In this document: positions 8,803-16,143 of the stretch, one piece after another
Layout: the number at the start of each line of letters is the position of its first letter
How positions within the stretch are numbered: position 1 is the stretch's first letter
Origin: Gammaproteobacteria bacterium MedPE
GTDB lineage: Bacteria; Pseudomonadota; Gammaproteobacteria; Enterobacterales; Psychrobiaceae
NCBI GenBank assembly: GCA_001874365.1
Contig: MPDF01000002.1
Span: 1-64,000 of the forward strand
DNA length: 64,000 nt
Direction: 5' to 3'
Notes under the pieces: model-generated
The model's database searches: none
Seen by the model: the letters and a program-made list of their open reading frames with translations, nothing else
Told to the model about the DNA's origin: nothing
Made by a program: the position numbers and the translations under genes

Positions 8803-9483
8803 ATGACCAAAAAACGCATCTTAGTTGTCGAGGACGAACAGGCTATTGCTGACACCGTTATTCATGTTTTAGAAAATGAAGGTTTTGTGGTTGACTGGGT
8901 TTCCTTAGGGAGCGATGCCATTGTATCCCTAAGTCAAGAGCAATACGCCTTGATGGTTTTAGACGTTGGGCTGCCTGATATTAATGGCTTTGAGGTGTGT
9001 AAAAATATTCGAATTCATTATGATTTACCTATTATTTTTTTAACTGCACGCAGTGAAGAAATAGACCGTGTTGTAGGTCTTGAAATTGGCGGTGATGATT
9101 ATGTCACTAAGCCCTTTAGTCCACGTGAATTAGCGGCGCGGGTGAAAGTTATTTTAAAGCGTGTCAATCAAGCCTCTGTTGAAGTAACGCAGAGTGGTAG
9201 GTTACAAATTGCGCCATCAGGGTGTGATTTTTTGCTTCATAATCAATTATTATCACTAACGTCCATCGAATTTAAATTACTACAGCACATGTATCAGCAC
9301 ACGGGGGTTGTAATGAGTCGTGATCAGTTATTAACAGCCGGTGGTTTTGCCCACGATGCTGGTTATGAGCGTAATATCGATAGTCACATTAAATCATTGC
9401 GGGCTAAATTGAGAAAGTTTGATGACAATGAATACATCAAAACTCATCGCGGCTTTGGTTATTCTCTCAATGAGATTGCGTAA
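8803..9483 (+). CDS. creB: Response regulator CreB
   Basis: 226 residues. OmpR-type regulator of the CreBC system: receiver domain (about 1-120) with VVEDEQAIADT, phospho-acceptor D54 in VLDVGLPDINGFE, and the FLTARSEEIDRVVGLEIGGDDYVTKPFSPRE segment, which closely matches E. coli CreB. The C-terminal winged helix ends in THRGFGYSL. The creC start lies 2 nt beyond the stop, so the two are translationally coupled. The upstream creA gene of enterobacteria is missing; aceA is there instead. Start as given; the 5-prime region has no strong Shine-Dalgarno sequence. Confidence 0.9.
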   Translation: MTKKRILVVEDEQAIADTVIHVLENEGFVVDWVSLGSDAIVSLSQEQYALMVLDVGLPDINGFEVCKNIRIHYDLPIIFLTARSEEIDRVVGLEIGGDDYVTKPFSPRELAARVKVILKRVNQASVEVTQSGRLQIAPSGCDFLLHNQLLSLTSIEFKLLQHMYQHTGVVMSRDQLLTAGGFAHDAGYERNIDSHIKSLRAKLRKFDDNEYIKTHRGFGYSLNEIA

Positions 9484-9485
9484 CT

Positions 9486-10937
9486 ATGGCATGGCCTAAG
9501 ATCCCTTTTGGACTGCGTATATTTCTGCTTTATGCCGTATTTGTCGGCTTTTGTGCTTATTTGGTACTGCGTACTATGACGGCAGAAATCAAACCTGGCG
9601 TTCGTCAAACGATGGAAGAAACCTTGGTTGATATGTCTCACTTGATTGCCGTTGTGGTGGCTAATGATGTGAAACAAGGTACGTTGAACCAGAGCCAATA
9701 TCCTCGGTTGTTTCGCTTATTTGGTGAGTATGTGCCCCAAGCATCTATTTGGGGGATGGATAAAATAGACGCGAATAAACGTATTTATATTACAGATCAC
9801 AAAGGCATCGTCATTTTGGATTCTGACGATATGGCGTTAGGTCAAGACTATTCACGTTGGAATGATGTTTATTTAACGCTGCGTGGAGACTATGGTGCAC
9901 GCACAACTAAGTTAGATATCGATGATGAGTTATCAACGGTGATGTATGTCGCCGCGCCTATTCTCGATGGCGATCAAATCATTGGTTCGGTGACGGTTGC
10001 CAAAGCTAATATTGCGATGCAACCTTTCATCGAGCGCTCTAAGAATCGGCTCATTCTGTGGGGAATAGTGTTGGGTGTAGTGGCTATGTTACTTGGCGCG
10101 TTAATTTCGTGGCGCATAACCAAGGCGCTCGGGCGATTGAGCGATTATGCCGAGCAAACGATTAAGGGTGAAAAAGCATCGCCACCGCAATTTAGAGTGT
10201 TTTATGAATATGGTGATTTAGCGCAGGTAATTGATCGGATGCGACATCAGTTAGAAGGTAAAAATTACGCAGAGCGTTACGTACAAAGCTTAACGCATGA
10301 ATTAAAAAGCCCCATTGCGGCAATTCGCGGTGCGAGTGAAATATTGCAAACATCACCGGAGCCCAAAAGCCAGCAGCGATTTTTATCGAATATCGAGCAT
10401 GAAACTAAGCGCTTGCATCTGCTCATTGAACGGATGTTAAACCTGTCAGCGGTTGAGAAGCAGCAAATGATAGAAAATCGTCAATCTTTCGCAATTAAAA
10501 GTGCGTGTGAACAAGCCATAAGAGCGATTGAAGGTGAATGTTTACAGCGAGATATTACGTTGCAAGTTAACTTACATGAGAATGCTGATGTGTCAGGTGA
10601 TGAACTCCTTTTACAACAAGCTATCGTTAATTTATTGCAAAACGCTGTAGAGTTTTCATCGATTGGTGGTTTGATCTCATTAAATTGTGTGATTAAAGAA
10701 GGTTTGTTAGTGCTTAGTGTATTTAATCAAGGAGAAGCTATTCCAGGTTTTGCTTTGGCAAAGCTGCAAGATAGATTTTTTTCACTACCTCGCCCAAGTA
10801 CGGGTAAGAAAAGTACTGGGCTGGGCCTAAACTTTGTCACTGAAGTGGCTAAGTTACATAACGCACAACTTACAATTGATAATGTTGAGGGGGGCGTTGT
10901 AGCGACCATGATATTTTCCCAGTTCAAAAAGCGTTAA
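9486..10937 (+). CDS. creC: Sensor histidine kinase CreC
   Basis: 483 residues. Membrane kinase: TM1 about 9-29, a periplasmic sensor of about 150 residues containing GQDYSRWNDVYLTLRGDYGART (nearly identical to E. coli CreC), TM2 about 188-208, HAMP, then a HisKA domain with H271 in LTHELKSPIAAIRGASEIL, and a HATPase with a DxGxG-like site degenerate at FNQGEAIPG (the canonical DTGSGIP of E. coli CreC is NQGEAIP here) and GLGLNFV. Enterobacterial CreC responds to carbon metabolism and, in Pseudomonas and Aeromonas, to beta-lactam stress. The G1 box change could weaken nucleotide binding, but the rest is intact. Confidence 0.9.
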   Translation: MAWPKIPFGLRIFLLYAVFVGFCAYLVLRTMTAEIKPGVRQTMEETLVDMSHLIAVVVANDVKQGTLNQSQYPRLFRLFGEYVPQASIWGMDKIDANKRIYITDHKGIVILDSDDMALGQDYSRWNDVYLTLRGDYGARTTKLDIDDELSTVMYVAAPILDGDQIIGSVTVAKANIAMQPFIERSKNRLILWGIVLGVVAMLLGALISWRITKALGRLSDYAEQTIKGEKASPPQFRVFYEYGDLAQVIDRMRHQLEGKNYAERYVQSLTHELKSPIAAIRGASEILQTSPEPKSQQRFLSNIEHETKRLHLLIERMLNLSAVEKQQMIENRQSFAIKSACEQAIRAIEGECLQRDITLQVNLHENADVSGDELLLQQAIVNLLQNAVEFSSIGGLISLNCVIKEGLLVLSVFNQGEAIPGFALAKLQDRFFSLPRPSTGKKSTGLGLNFVTEVAKLHNAQLTIDNVEGGVVATMIFSQFKKR

Positions 10938-10982
10938 ATCGCCACCTAAACTACACATAAATCCCACATTGATTATTTAAGC

Positions 10983-11009
10983 TACTTCTCAACTTAACAA
11001 GGAGAAGTA
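10983..11009 (+). promoter_or_regulatory. Hairpin over the creD ribosome-binding site
   Basis: TACTTCTC (10983-10990) is exactly complementary to GAGAAGTA (11002-11009). The second arm contains the GGAGAAG Shine-Dalgarno sequence of creD. The hairpin could limit translation of creD relative to creBC. Confidence 0.45.
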
Positions 11010-11012
11010 ACC

Positions 11013-12323
11013 ATGCAACTTAAATATAAACTCATAGCGATCGGCGTGTTGATTATCGTGCTCACTGCAGCATTAGCGATGATTAATGGCTTGGTCAGTG
11101 AGCGTCAAGCGCTGCAATATGATGTCCAACAAGAAATAGCCCGCAGTAGCAGTGGTGAGCAGCAAATCATTGGCCCATTTCTGGTGGCGAAATTCAAACA
11201 AGAGGTATTAGAAACATCCACTGATGGTAAAACACAGCGTTTGGTGACTCGTTATGTTTATAAAAATTTACTGCCAAAACGGTTTAATTTCGATGGCGAT
11301 TTAGCGACTCAATATCGCGCCCTTGGCATTTATAAAGCCCTACTGTATCACTCAACAAATAAACTGTCTGGTGAATTTATAGTGCCGCCTAATTGGACGT
11401 CACTAGATTCAGCAGAGTTAGTTAAAGTCGTGATGGTGACAGCGATAACCGATGTACGTGGCATTCAAAACGGGCTCTCAATGACATTAAACGATAAGTC
11501 ATTTGAAATGTTACCAAGCACAGGGATCCGTCAGTTTAAAAACGGTGTCCATAGTGTCATTGACGCTCAATGGCTTAATGAGCAACGAACAATGAGTTTT
11601 GATATTGCGCTTAACTTACAAGGCATGCAGTCATTAAATGTCGCGCCGCTTGGTCAAGAAACTCAGGTTAAACTGGCTGCATCGTGGCCTCATCCAAGTT
11701 TTGTAGGGAACTACTTGCCAATTAACTCAAACATTGATGAAGCCTCTTTTGATGCCCAATGGCAAACCACTTTCTTTGCGACCAACATGAAAGAGAAAAT
11801 GAATACTTGTTTGCGTAGTTCTAAATGCAATGAGGTTGAGCAATCGGTCTTAGGGGTATCGCTAGTTGATCCTGTGAATCAATATTTAAAAACAGATCGC
11901 GCAATAAAATACGCTGAGTTGTTTATTTTGCTGACTCTATTTGGGTTTATGGCCTTTGAGCTCTTTAAAGGATTTTCAGTGCATCCTGTGCAGTATGCGC
12001 TAGTCGGCGTGGCAATGGCTGTGTTTTATCTCCTGTTATTATCCTTATCAGAACACCTCGCATTTAACACGGCGTATTTGATTGCCAGTATTAGCTGCGC
12101 GCTTGTCTTAGGAATTTATATCTCCGGTGTTTTAGGAGAAATCAAACACGGCATTATATTTAGTAGCGGGGTATTAGTGCTCTACGGAATTCTATTTGGC
12201 TTACTGGCCGCCGAAGACTTTGCGTTGTTAATGGGTTCAATCTTTGTATTTTCCGTATTAGGAACAGTGATGATTACTACGCGACACGTCGATTGGTATC
12301 AATTGGGAAAGAGATCAGATTAA
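11013..12323 (+). CDS. creD: Inner-membrane protein CreD
   Basis: 436 residues. CreD is the CreBC-controlled inner-membrane protein, associated with envelope stress and colicin or beta-lactam phenotypes; its biochemical role is unknown. TM1 about 8-27 is followed by a large periplasmic domain (about 28-290) with GPFLVAKF and a central TAITDVRGIQ segment, then about five C-terminal TM helices (from YAELFILLTLFGFMAFELF to MGSIFVFSVLGTVMITT) and a short cytoplasmic tail. It lies 75 bp after creC with a ribosome-site hairpin. No TTCAC-N6-TTCAC cre tag was seen nearby. Confidence 0.9.
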   Translation: MQLKYKLIAIGVLIIVLTAALAMINGLVSERQALQYDVQQEIARSSSGEQQIIGPFLVAKFKQEVLETSTDGKTQRLVTRYVYKNLLPKRFNFDGDLATQYRALGIYKALLYHSTNKLSGEFIVPPNWTSLDSAELVKVVMVTAITDVRGIQNGLSMTLNDKSFEMLPSTGIRQFKNGVHSVIDAQWLNEQRTMSFDIALNLQGMQSLNVAPLGQETQVKLAASWPHPSFVGNYLPINSNIDEASFDAQWQTTFFATNMKEKMNTCLRSSKCNEVEQSVLGVSLVDPVNQYLKTDRAIKYAELFILLTLFGFMAFELFKGFSVHPVQYALVGVAMAVFYLLLLSLSEHLAFNTAYLIASISCALVLGIYISGVLGEIKHGIIFSSGVLVLYGILFGLLAAEDFALLMGSIFVFSVLGTVMITTRHVDWYQLGKRSD

Positions 12324-12331
12324 TCAACAAA

Positions 12332-12361
12332 AAAGCCATCAATTAACGATGGCTTTATTTT
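12332..12361. terminator. Bidirectional terminator between creD and the small membrane protein gene
   Basis: AAAGCCATC (12332-12340) pairs with GATGGCTTT (12348-12356), with A runs on the left and T runs on the right. Its right arm overlaps the stop codon of the minus-strand gene. Confidence 0.8.
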
Positions 12362-12630
12362 TTGGATAGCGATTGTTTGGATTGCTCAATGTTATTAATA
12401 ATATGACTAAGGCGATAGGCTAAGATGCCTAGCCAGCCAATAAACCCAAGGACAATCGCGATGACAATGATAATAATCGCGCTATAACCCAACCACGAAT
12501 CTTCACTCGGGTTATGCCACAACAAGGCTAAACCTGCACCAAATAAAACAAGGCCACTAAAAAACAAAGCAACGCTCTGTTTTATATAGTGGCCTAGTGG
12601 ATATAGAAGTCGTTTAGCGCGTTCTAACAT
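12355..12630 (-). CDS. Small two-TM membrane protein downstream of nfuA
   Basis: 91 residues with two hydrophobic helices, about 17-36 and 50-71, and a Lys/Gln/Ser-rich C-terminal tail. Its ATG overlaps the nfuA stop by one base (TAATG), so it is co-translated with nfuA. I do not recognise a named family. The length and basic ends suggest a small inner-membrane protein; a link to Fe-S biogenesis is only suggested by coupling. Confidence 0.75.
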   Translation of the reverse strand: MLERAKRLLYPLGHYIKQSVALFFSGLVLFGAGLALLWHNPSEDSWLGYSAIIIIVIAIVLGFIGWLGILAYRLSHIINNIEQSKQSLSKK

Positions 12631-13208
12631 TAATAGTAAGAATGATCGCCCGCTTGGTGCTCTGTCATATCTTTAACGCCTGTTAATTCACCGGCAAAGA
12701 TCTCTAGCATTTCTTTTTCAATGCCTTCTTTAAGCGTCACATCAACCATAGAACAACCGTTACAACCGCCACCAAATTGCAGAATAGCGTTACCGTCGTC
12801 GGTAATTTCCATGAGTGTTACTTGACCACCATGGCTTGCTAGCTTTGGATTGATGTCAGATTGAATAAAGTAATCAACGCGATCAACTAATGGAGCGTCG
12901 TCACTTACTTTACGCATCTTAGCGTTAGGCGCTTTAAGTGTTAATTGTGAGCCCATTTTGTCAGTGACATAATCGATTTCTGCTTCATCAAGATAAGGAA
13001 CACTTTGCTCATCAACAACCGCAGCAAAGCCATTATATTCAAAACGCTTATCGCTTTCTTCTAAGGCTTCGGGCGGGCAGTAAGATACGCCACACTCAGC
13101 GTTTGGTGTGCCAGGGTTAACGACAAAAACACGGATGGCTGTGTTTTCTGGCTGATTACTCAATAGCTCACTGAAATGAACTTGAGCTTGATCTGAAATT
13201 GAAATCAT
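12630..13208 (-). CDS. nfuA: Fe-S biogenesis protein NfuA
   Basis: 192 residues. NfuA carries a 4Fe-4S cluster between subunits and delivers it to apoproteins under oxidative stress or iron limitation. The N-terminal A-type-like domain (about 1-95, degenerate; CGVSYCP) is followed by the Nfu domain with the CxxC motif C149-N-G-C152 in [21 protein letters not shown]. The length matches E. coli (191). The order nfuA-comF-bioH is the same as in E. coli (nfuA-gntX-bioH). The upstream spacing to comF is 114 bp. Confidence 0.95.
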   Translation of the reverse strand: MISISDQAQVHFSELLSNQPENTAIRVFVVNPGTPNAECGVSYCPPEALEESDKRFEYNGFAAVVDEQSVPYLDEAEIDYVTDKMGSQLTLKAPNAKMRKVSDDAPLVDRVDYFIQSDINPKLASHGGQVTLMEITDDGNAILQFGGGCNGCSMVDVTLKEGIEKEMLEIFAGELTGVKDMTEHQAGDHSYY

Positions 13209-13322
13209 TGGCTACCTCGAAAATTGCTCTTTAATCTGACTAAAATGGTCAAGTTTTATATTCTACCGTGTTAATGGGGACGCGGATAGGAGATTTAAAT
13301 ACTTAGCTATAATTTTTCGGCT

Positions 13323-14078
13323 TTAATCACTAATAATCGTTCGTGCCACAGCCCAATGTTGAATTTCAATCGTTTGTTGTTGGAGTATGGTCTCGCTAAT
13401 TTCATGCATAGTGGCGCCAGTCGTGTATACATCATCGACTAAGGCTATTGAGTTGTAGGTAATTGGTTTACGTAATTGAAAAGCGTTGTCTAAGTTGTGC
13501 TGCCGTTGTTTCGCATCTAGCTCAGCTTGTGATTGGGTCGAACGGAGGCGTTTAATATTCTCAATGACCGGAATATTGAGATATTGGCTAAGTTCATTTG
13601 CAATGAGTTGGGCTTGATTAAAGCCTCGCTTGGCTTGTCGTCGCCAATGAAGAGGAACCGGTTGAATAGCCTGCGGCATGGCAATAATTTCTTGATCGAT
13701 GAGCTTATAAATTCGTCGCGCCAAAAAATGTGCTAATTCACGCGCAAGGCTCATTTGCTGACGATATTTAAAATCGCTCAATAATTGCTTTATGGGCGTT
13801 TGATAATACCCACCAGTCACGAGAATAAACTGAGGTGCTGATTGTTGGCATTGTCCGCACCACTTCACTACTGCGGAGATGTTTTTAGCACAACCAATAC
13901 ATAACTGTTTAGGGAATATTAAATCTTCACGGCAAATATTGCAGAGTCTATGTCGAAAATGTGGTGTCTGTTCGTGGCATAGATAACAACCATGAGGTAA
14001 ACCATTGCGCAAAGTAATAATAGATTGCGTTATCCAATGGTAAAACTTGAGTGATACAATGCGATATCTGCTAGTCAT
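13323..14078 (-). CDS. ComF/GntX family phosphoribosyltransferase-like protein
   Basis: 251 residues from the ATG at 14078; a TTG-initiated extension to 14096 is possible but adds nothing typical. The N-terminal zinc-ribbon-like part has CYLC, CNIC, CIGC and CGQC pairs (about 30-85). The C-terminal PRTase-like domain has the PRPP loop IALVDDVYTTGATM near residue 215. ComF proteins support uptake of transforming DNA in competent bacteria, and GntX is the E. coli homologue. It is divergent from bioH across 84 bp. No strong ribosome site is seen. Confidence 0.9.
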   Translation of the reverse strand: MTSRYRIVSLKFYHWITQSIITLRNGLPHGCYLCHEQTPHFRHRLCNICREDLIFPKQLCIGCAKNISAVVKWCGQCQQSAPQFILVTGGYYQTPIKQLLSDFKYRQQMSLARELAHFLARRIYKLIDQEIIAMPQAIQPVPLHWRRQAKRGFNQAQLIANELSQYLNIPVIENIKRLRSTQSQAELDAKQRQHNLDNAFQLRKPITYNSIALVDDVYTTGATMHEISETILQQQTIEIQHWAVARTIISD

Positions 14079-14162
14079 AAGATTAACTATAGACAATAAA
14101 AAGGGTATCGACGAACTGTTACTTTTTTGAATTTTGTTTTGATTAATTAAAGGTAATATTAC

Positions 14163-14930
14163 GTGTTACATGTTGAAAAAATAGGTCAGGGGCCAGCGCT
14201 TGTCTTGGTACACGGTTGGGGACTCAATAGTGGTGTTTGGGCGCAAGTTCAGGTGACCTTAGCCAAAAATTTTACTTTATATTGTGTAGATTTACCGGGT
14301 TTTGGTCATAGTGAGCAACGTGTCGATTCAGATATCAAGGCATGGGCTAAGGCTGTAAGTCAGGCTATTGAAGCGCCAGCTGTATGGTTAGGGTGGTCTC
14401 TAGGTGGTTTAGTGGCCACACAAGCTGCACTTGATTACCCTCAGCAAGTTAGAGGACTAATTACAGTAGCTAGCTCTCCACGATTCTCTGATAATGAACA
14501 ATGGCCAGGCATCAAACCTGAAGTTATGACGATGTTCACCAAGCAATTGGCGACAGATTTTGCATTAACGTTAGAGCGATTTTTGGCAATTCAGGCAATG
14601 GGCAGTGACAGTGCGAAACACGATATTAAAGCACTCAAGGCTGTGCTTGATGAGCGTCCATTGCCACAACAGCAATCGTTGCATGACGGATTATCATTAT
14701 TAAATGATGTTGATTTGCGTGAATTGATTAAAAATATTGAACAACCCTTCTTGAGGGTTTATGGCCGGTTAGATTCATTAGTGCCAAGTAAGGTTATTAG
14801 CTTAGTTGATGAATTATCTCCGAAAAGTGAAAAGGTTATCTTTAAAAAAGCATCTCATGCGCCATTCATTTCCCATAGCGATGAATTTATCGCGGTGATA
14901 AAAGACTTTATGGCGACAGTTGAACATTAA
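14163..14930 (+). CDS. bioH: Pimeloyl-ACP methyl ester carboxylesterase BioH
   Basis: 255 residues. BioH hydrolyses pimeloyl-ACP methyl ester to end fatty-acid-like elongation before biotin synthesis. The alpha/beta hydrolase has oxyanion motif VLVHGWGLNS, nucleophile S79 in GWSLGG, D204 in GRLDSLVP and H232 in KKASHAPFISH. The start is GTG (LHVEK follows), preceded by AAAGG. The location opposite comF is the classical bioH neighbourhood. No other bio gene is in the window. Confidence 0.93.
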   Translation: MLHVEKIGQGPALVLVHGWGLNSGVWAQVQVTLAKNFTLYCVDLPGFGHSEQRVDSDIKAWAKAVSQAIEAPAVWLGWSLGGLVATQAALDYPQQVRGLITVASSPRFSDNEQWPGIKPEVMTMFTKQLATDFALTLERFLAIQAMGSDSAKHDIKALKAVLDERPLPQQQSLHDGLSLLNDVDLRELIKNIEQPFLRVYGRLDSLVPSKVISLVDELSPKSEKVIFKKASHAPFISHSDEFIAVIKDFMATVEH

Positions 14931-15000
14931 ATTTAACTTTCAATTTAGTCAGAATTGATTAATAATTAAACTAACTGTCAACTTTGAAAAGGGATATAAA

Positions 15001-15276
15001 ATGAATATTCAATCTGCATTTGATTCCGGTGTTGCAGGATTTAATCAAGCGACTGAACGAGCTGCCGAATCTGCAAGAGAAATTAATCAACAACAAGTTA
15101 CTCAAACGCAGCCAAACGAAGAAGTTGTGGAGGTTGAAACATCAGCACAACAGAATACGCCAGTAACTGAAAGTCTTATCAATTTGCGCTTAGCAGAAAC
15201 TCAAGCGCAAGCCTCTGCGAAGGTCATTGAAACTGCCGACAATATGTTGGGAAGTTTAATTGACACCAAGGTTTAA
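15001..15276 (+). CDS. Small protein resembling the terminal helices of flagellar axial proteins
   Basis: 91 residues. The N-terminus (MNIQSAFDSGVAGFNQATER, about 1-30) and the C-terminus (SLINLRLAETQAQASAKVIE to LIDTKV, about 58-91) look like the D0 helices that start and end flagellar rod/hook proteins such as FlgC and FlgG (compare xLIxxRxYQANAKVIxTADEML). The middle is a Gln/Glu-rich linker with no D1 domain. There is no signal peptide, as with axial proteins. The ATG follows AAGGGAT. The next gene starts 10 bp after its stop. The structural likeness is my reading; no flagellar gene is nearby and the function is unknown. Confidence 0.6.
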   Translation: MNIQSAFDSGVAGFNQATERAAESAREINQQQVTQTQPNEEVVEVETSAQQNTPVTESLINLRLAETQAQASAKVIETADNMLGSLIDTKV

Positions 15277-15285
15277 ATAGTTGTT

Positions 15286-16143
15286 ATGAATGTCACCACT
15301 AACTATCCAAACGTTAGTCTAGTTACCACTAATCCGGCAACTGATAGAGTTGCACGGGATAATGCTGTGCGTCCTGTAGTACCGCCGGTGACTCAGCCAA
15401 ATAGCGCTGGTGCTGAGCCAGCAGTCGCTGGTGATAAAGAAAAAGCCCAACCTAACTTACCAATAGTACCAAGTACTAATCCGACTTATGACCAATTGCA
15501 GCACTCATCTACTCAACCTAAAGAGCTTAACGAAAACCAAGAGCAGTCTGGTCAACAACAAAATGAAGAACGTGAGCAACCTAACGAAGATAGTGAGCGT
15601 TTTACCGAGCAAGAACAAGCAAAAATAGATGAGTTAAAAGATAGAGATCGTGAAGTTGTTGCCCATGAACTTGCACATGCAAATGCTGGTGGACAATATG
15701 CTGGCTCTCCTAGTTATACGTATGAAACTGGTCCTGATGGTGTTAAATACGCTGTTGGTGGTGAAGTTCCTATTGATACATCGAAAATAGCAGGAGATCC
15801 TCAAGCAACGATAGCAAAAGCCGCACAAATCAAGCGAGCTGCTTTAGCACCCGCAGAGCCATCAGGACAAGATCGTAAAGTCGCCGCACAAGCTGATCGA
15901 ATGGCTAGTGAAGCGCGTAGTGAATTACTCGCAGAGAATAGTGCAGTTTCTAAGGATGATGAAGAAAGTAAAGGTAATTTCCGTATCGATAATGCGGTTG
16001 AATCTGATCGTTTTAATGAAAAAGTAACCCTAGCTAAAGATGAAGAATTTCAACAAACGATTGTTAACAGAAGTCAGCATATTAATGCCTTCTATCAACA
16101 ATCTAGTCAAGCTTCAAACTCTCAGTTCTATTCTCAAGCCTAA
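15286..16143 (+). CDS. SprA-related putative metalloprotease (CJM1_0395 family)
   Basis: 285 residues. The N-terminal third is Pro/Gln/Glu-rich and probably disordered. From about residue 105 there is the family core: REVVAHELAHANAGGQYAGS with a HExxH-type HELAH zinc motif, then YETGPDGVKYAVGGEVPID and a helical DPQATIAKAAQIKRAAL / QDRKVAAQADRM segment, as in the SprA-related family (PF12118). No signal peptide is seen. It is probably co-transcribed with the mini-axial protein gene, and its stop overlaps the tex stop by 4 bp. Substrate unknown. Confidence 0.8.
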   Translation: MNVTTNYPNVSLVTTNPATDRVARDNAVRPVVPPVTQPNSAGAEPAVAGDKEKAQPNLPIVPSTNPTYDQLQHSSTQPKELNENQEQSGQQQNEEREQPNEDSERFTEQEQAKIDELKDRDREVVAHELAHANAGGQYAGSPSYTYETGPDGVKYAVGGEVPIDTSKIAGDPQATIAKAAQIKRAALAPAEPSGQDRKVAAQADRMASEARSELLAENSAVSKDDEESKGNFRIDNAVESDRFNEKVTLAKDEEFQQTIVNRSQHINAFYQQSSQASNSQFYSQA

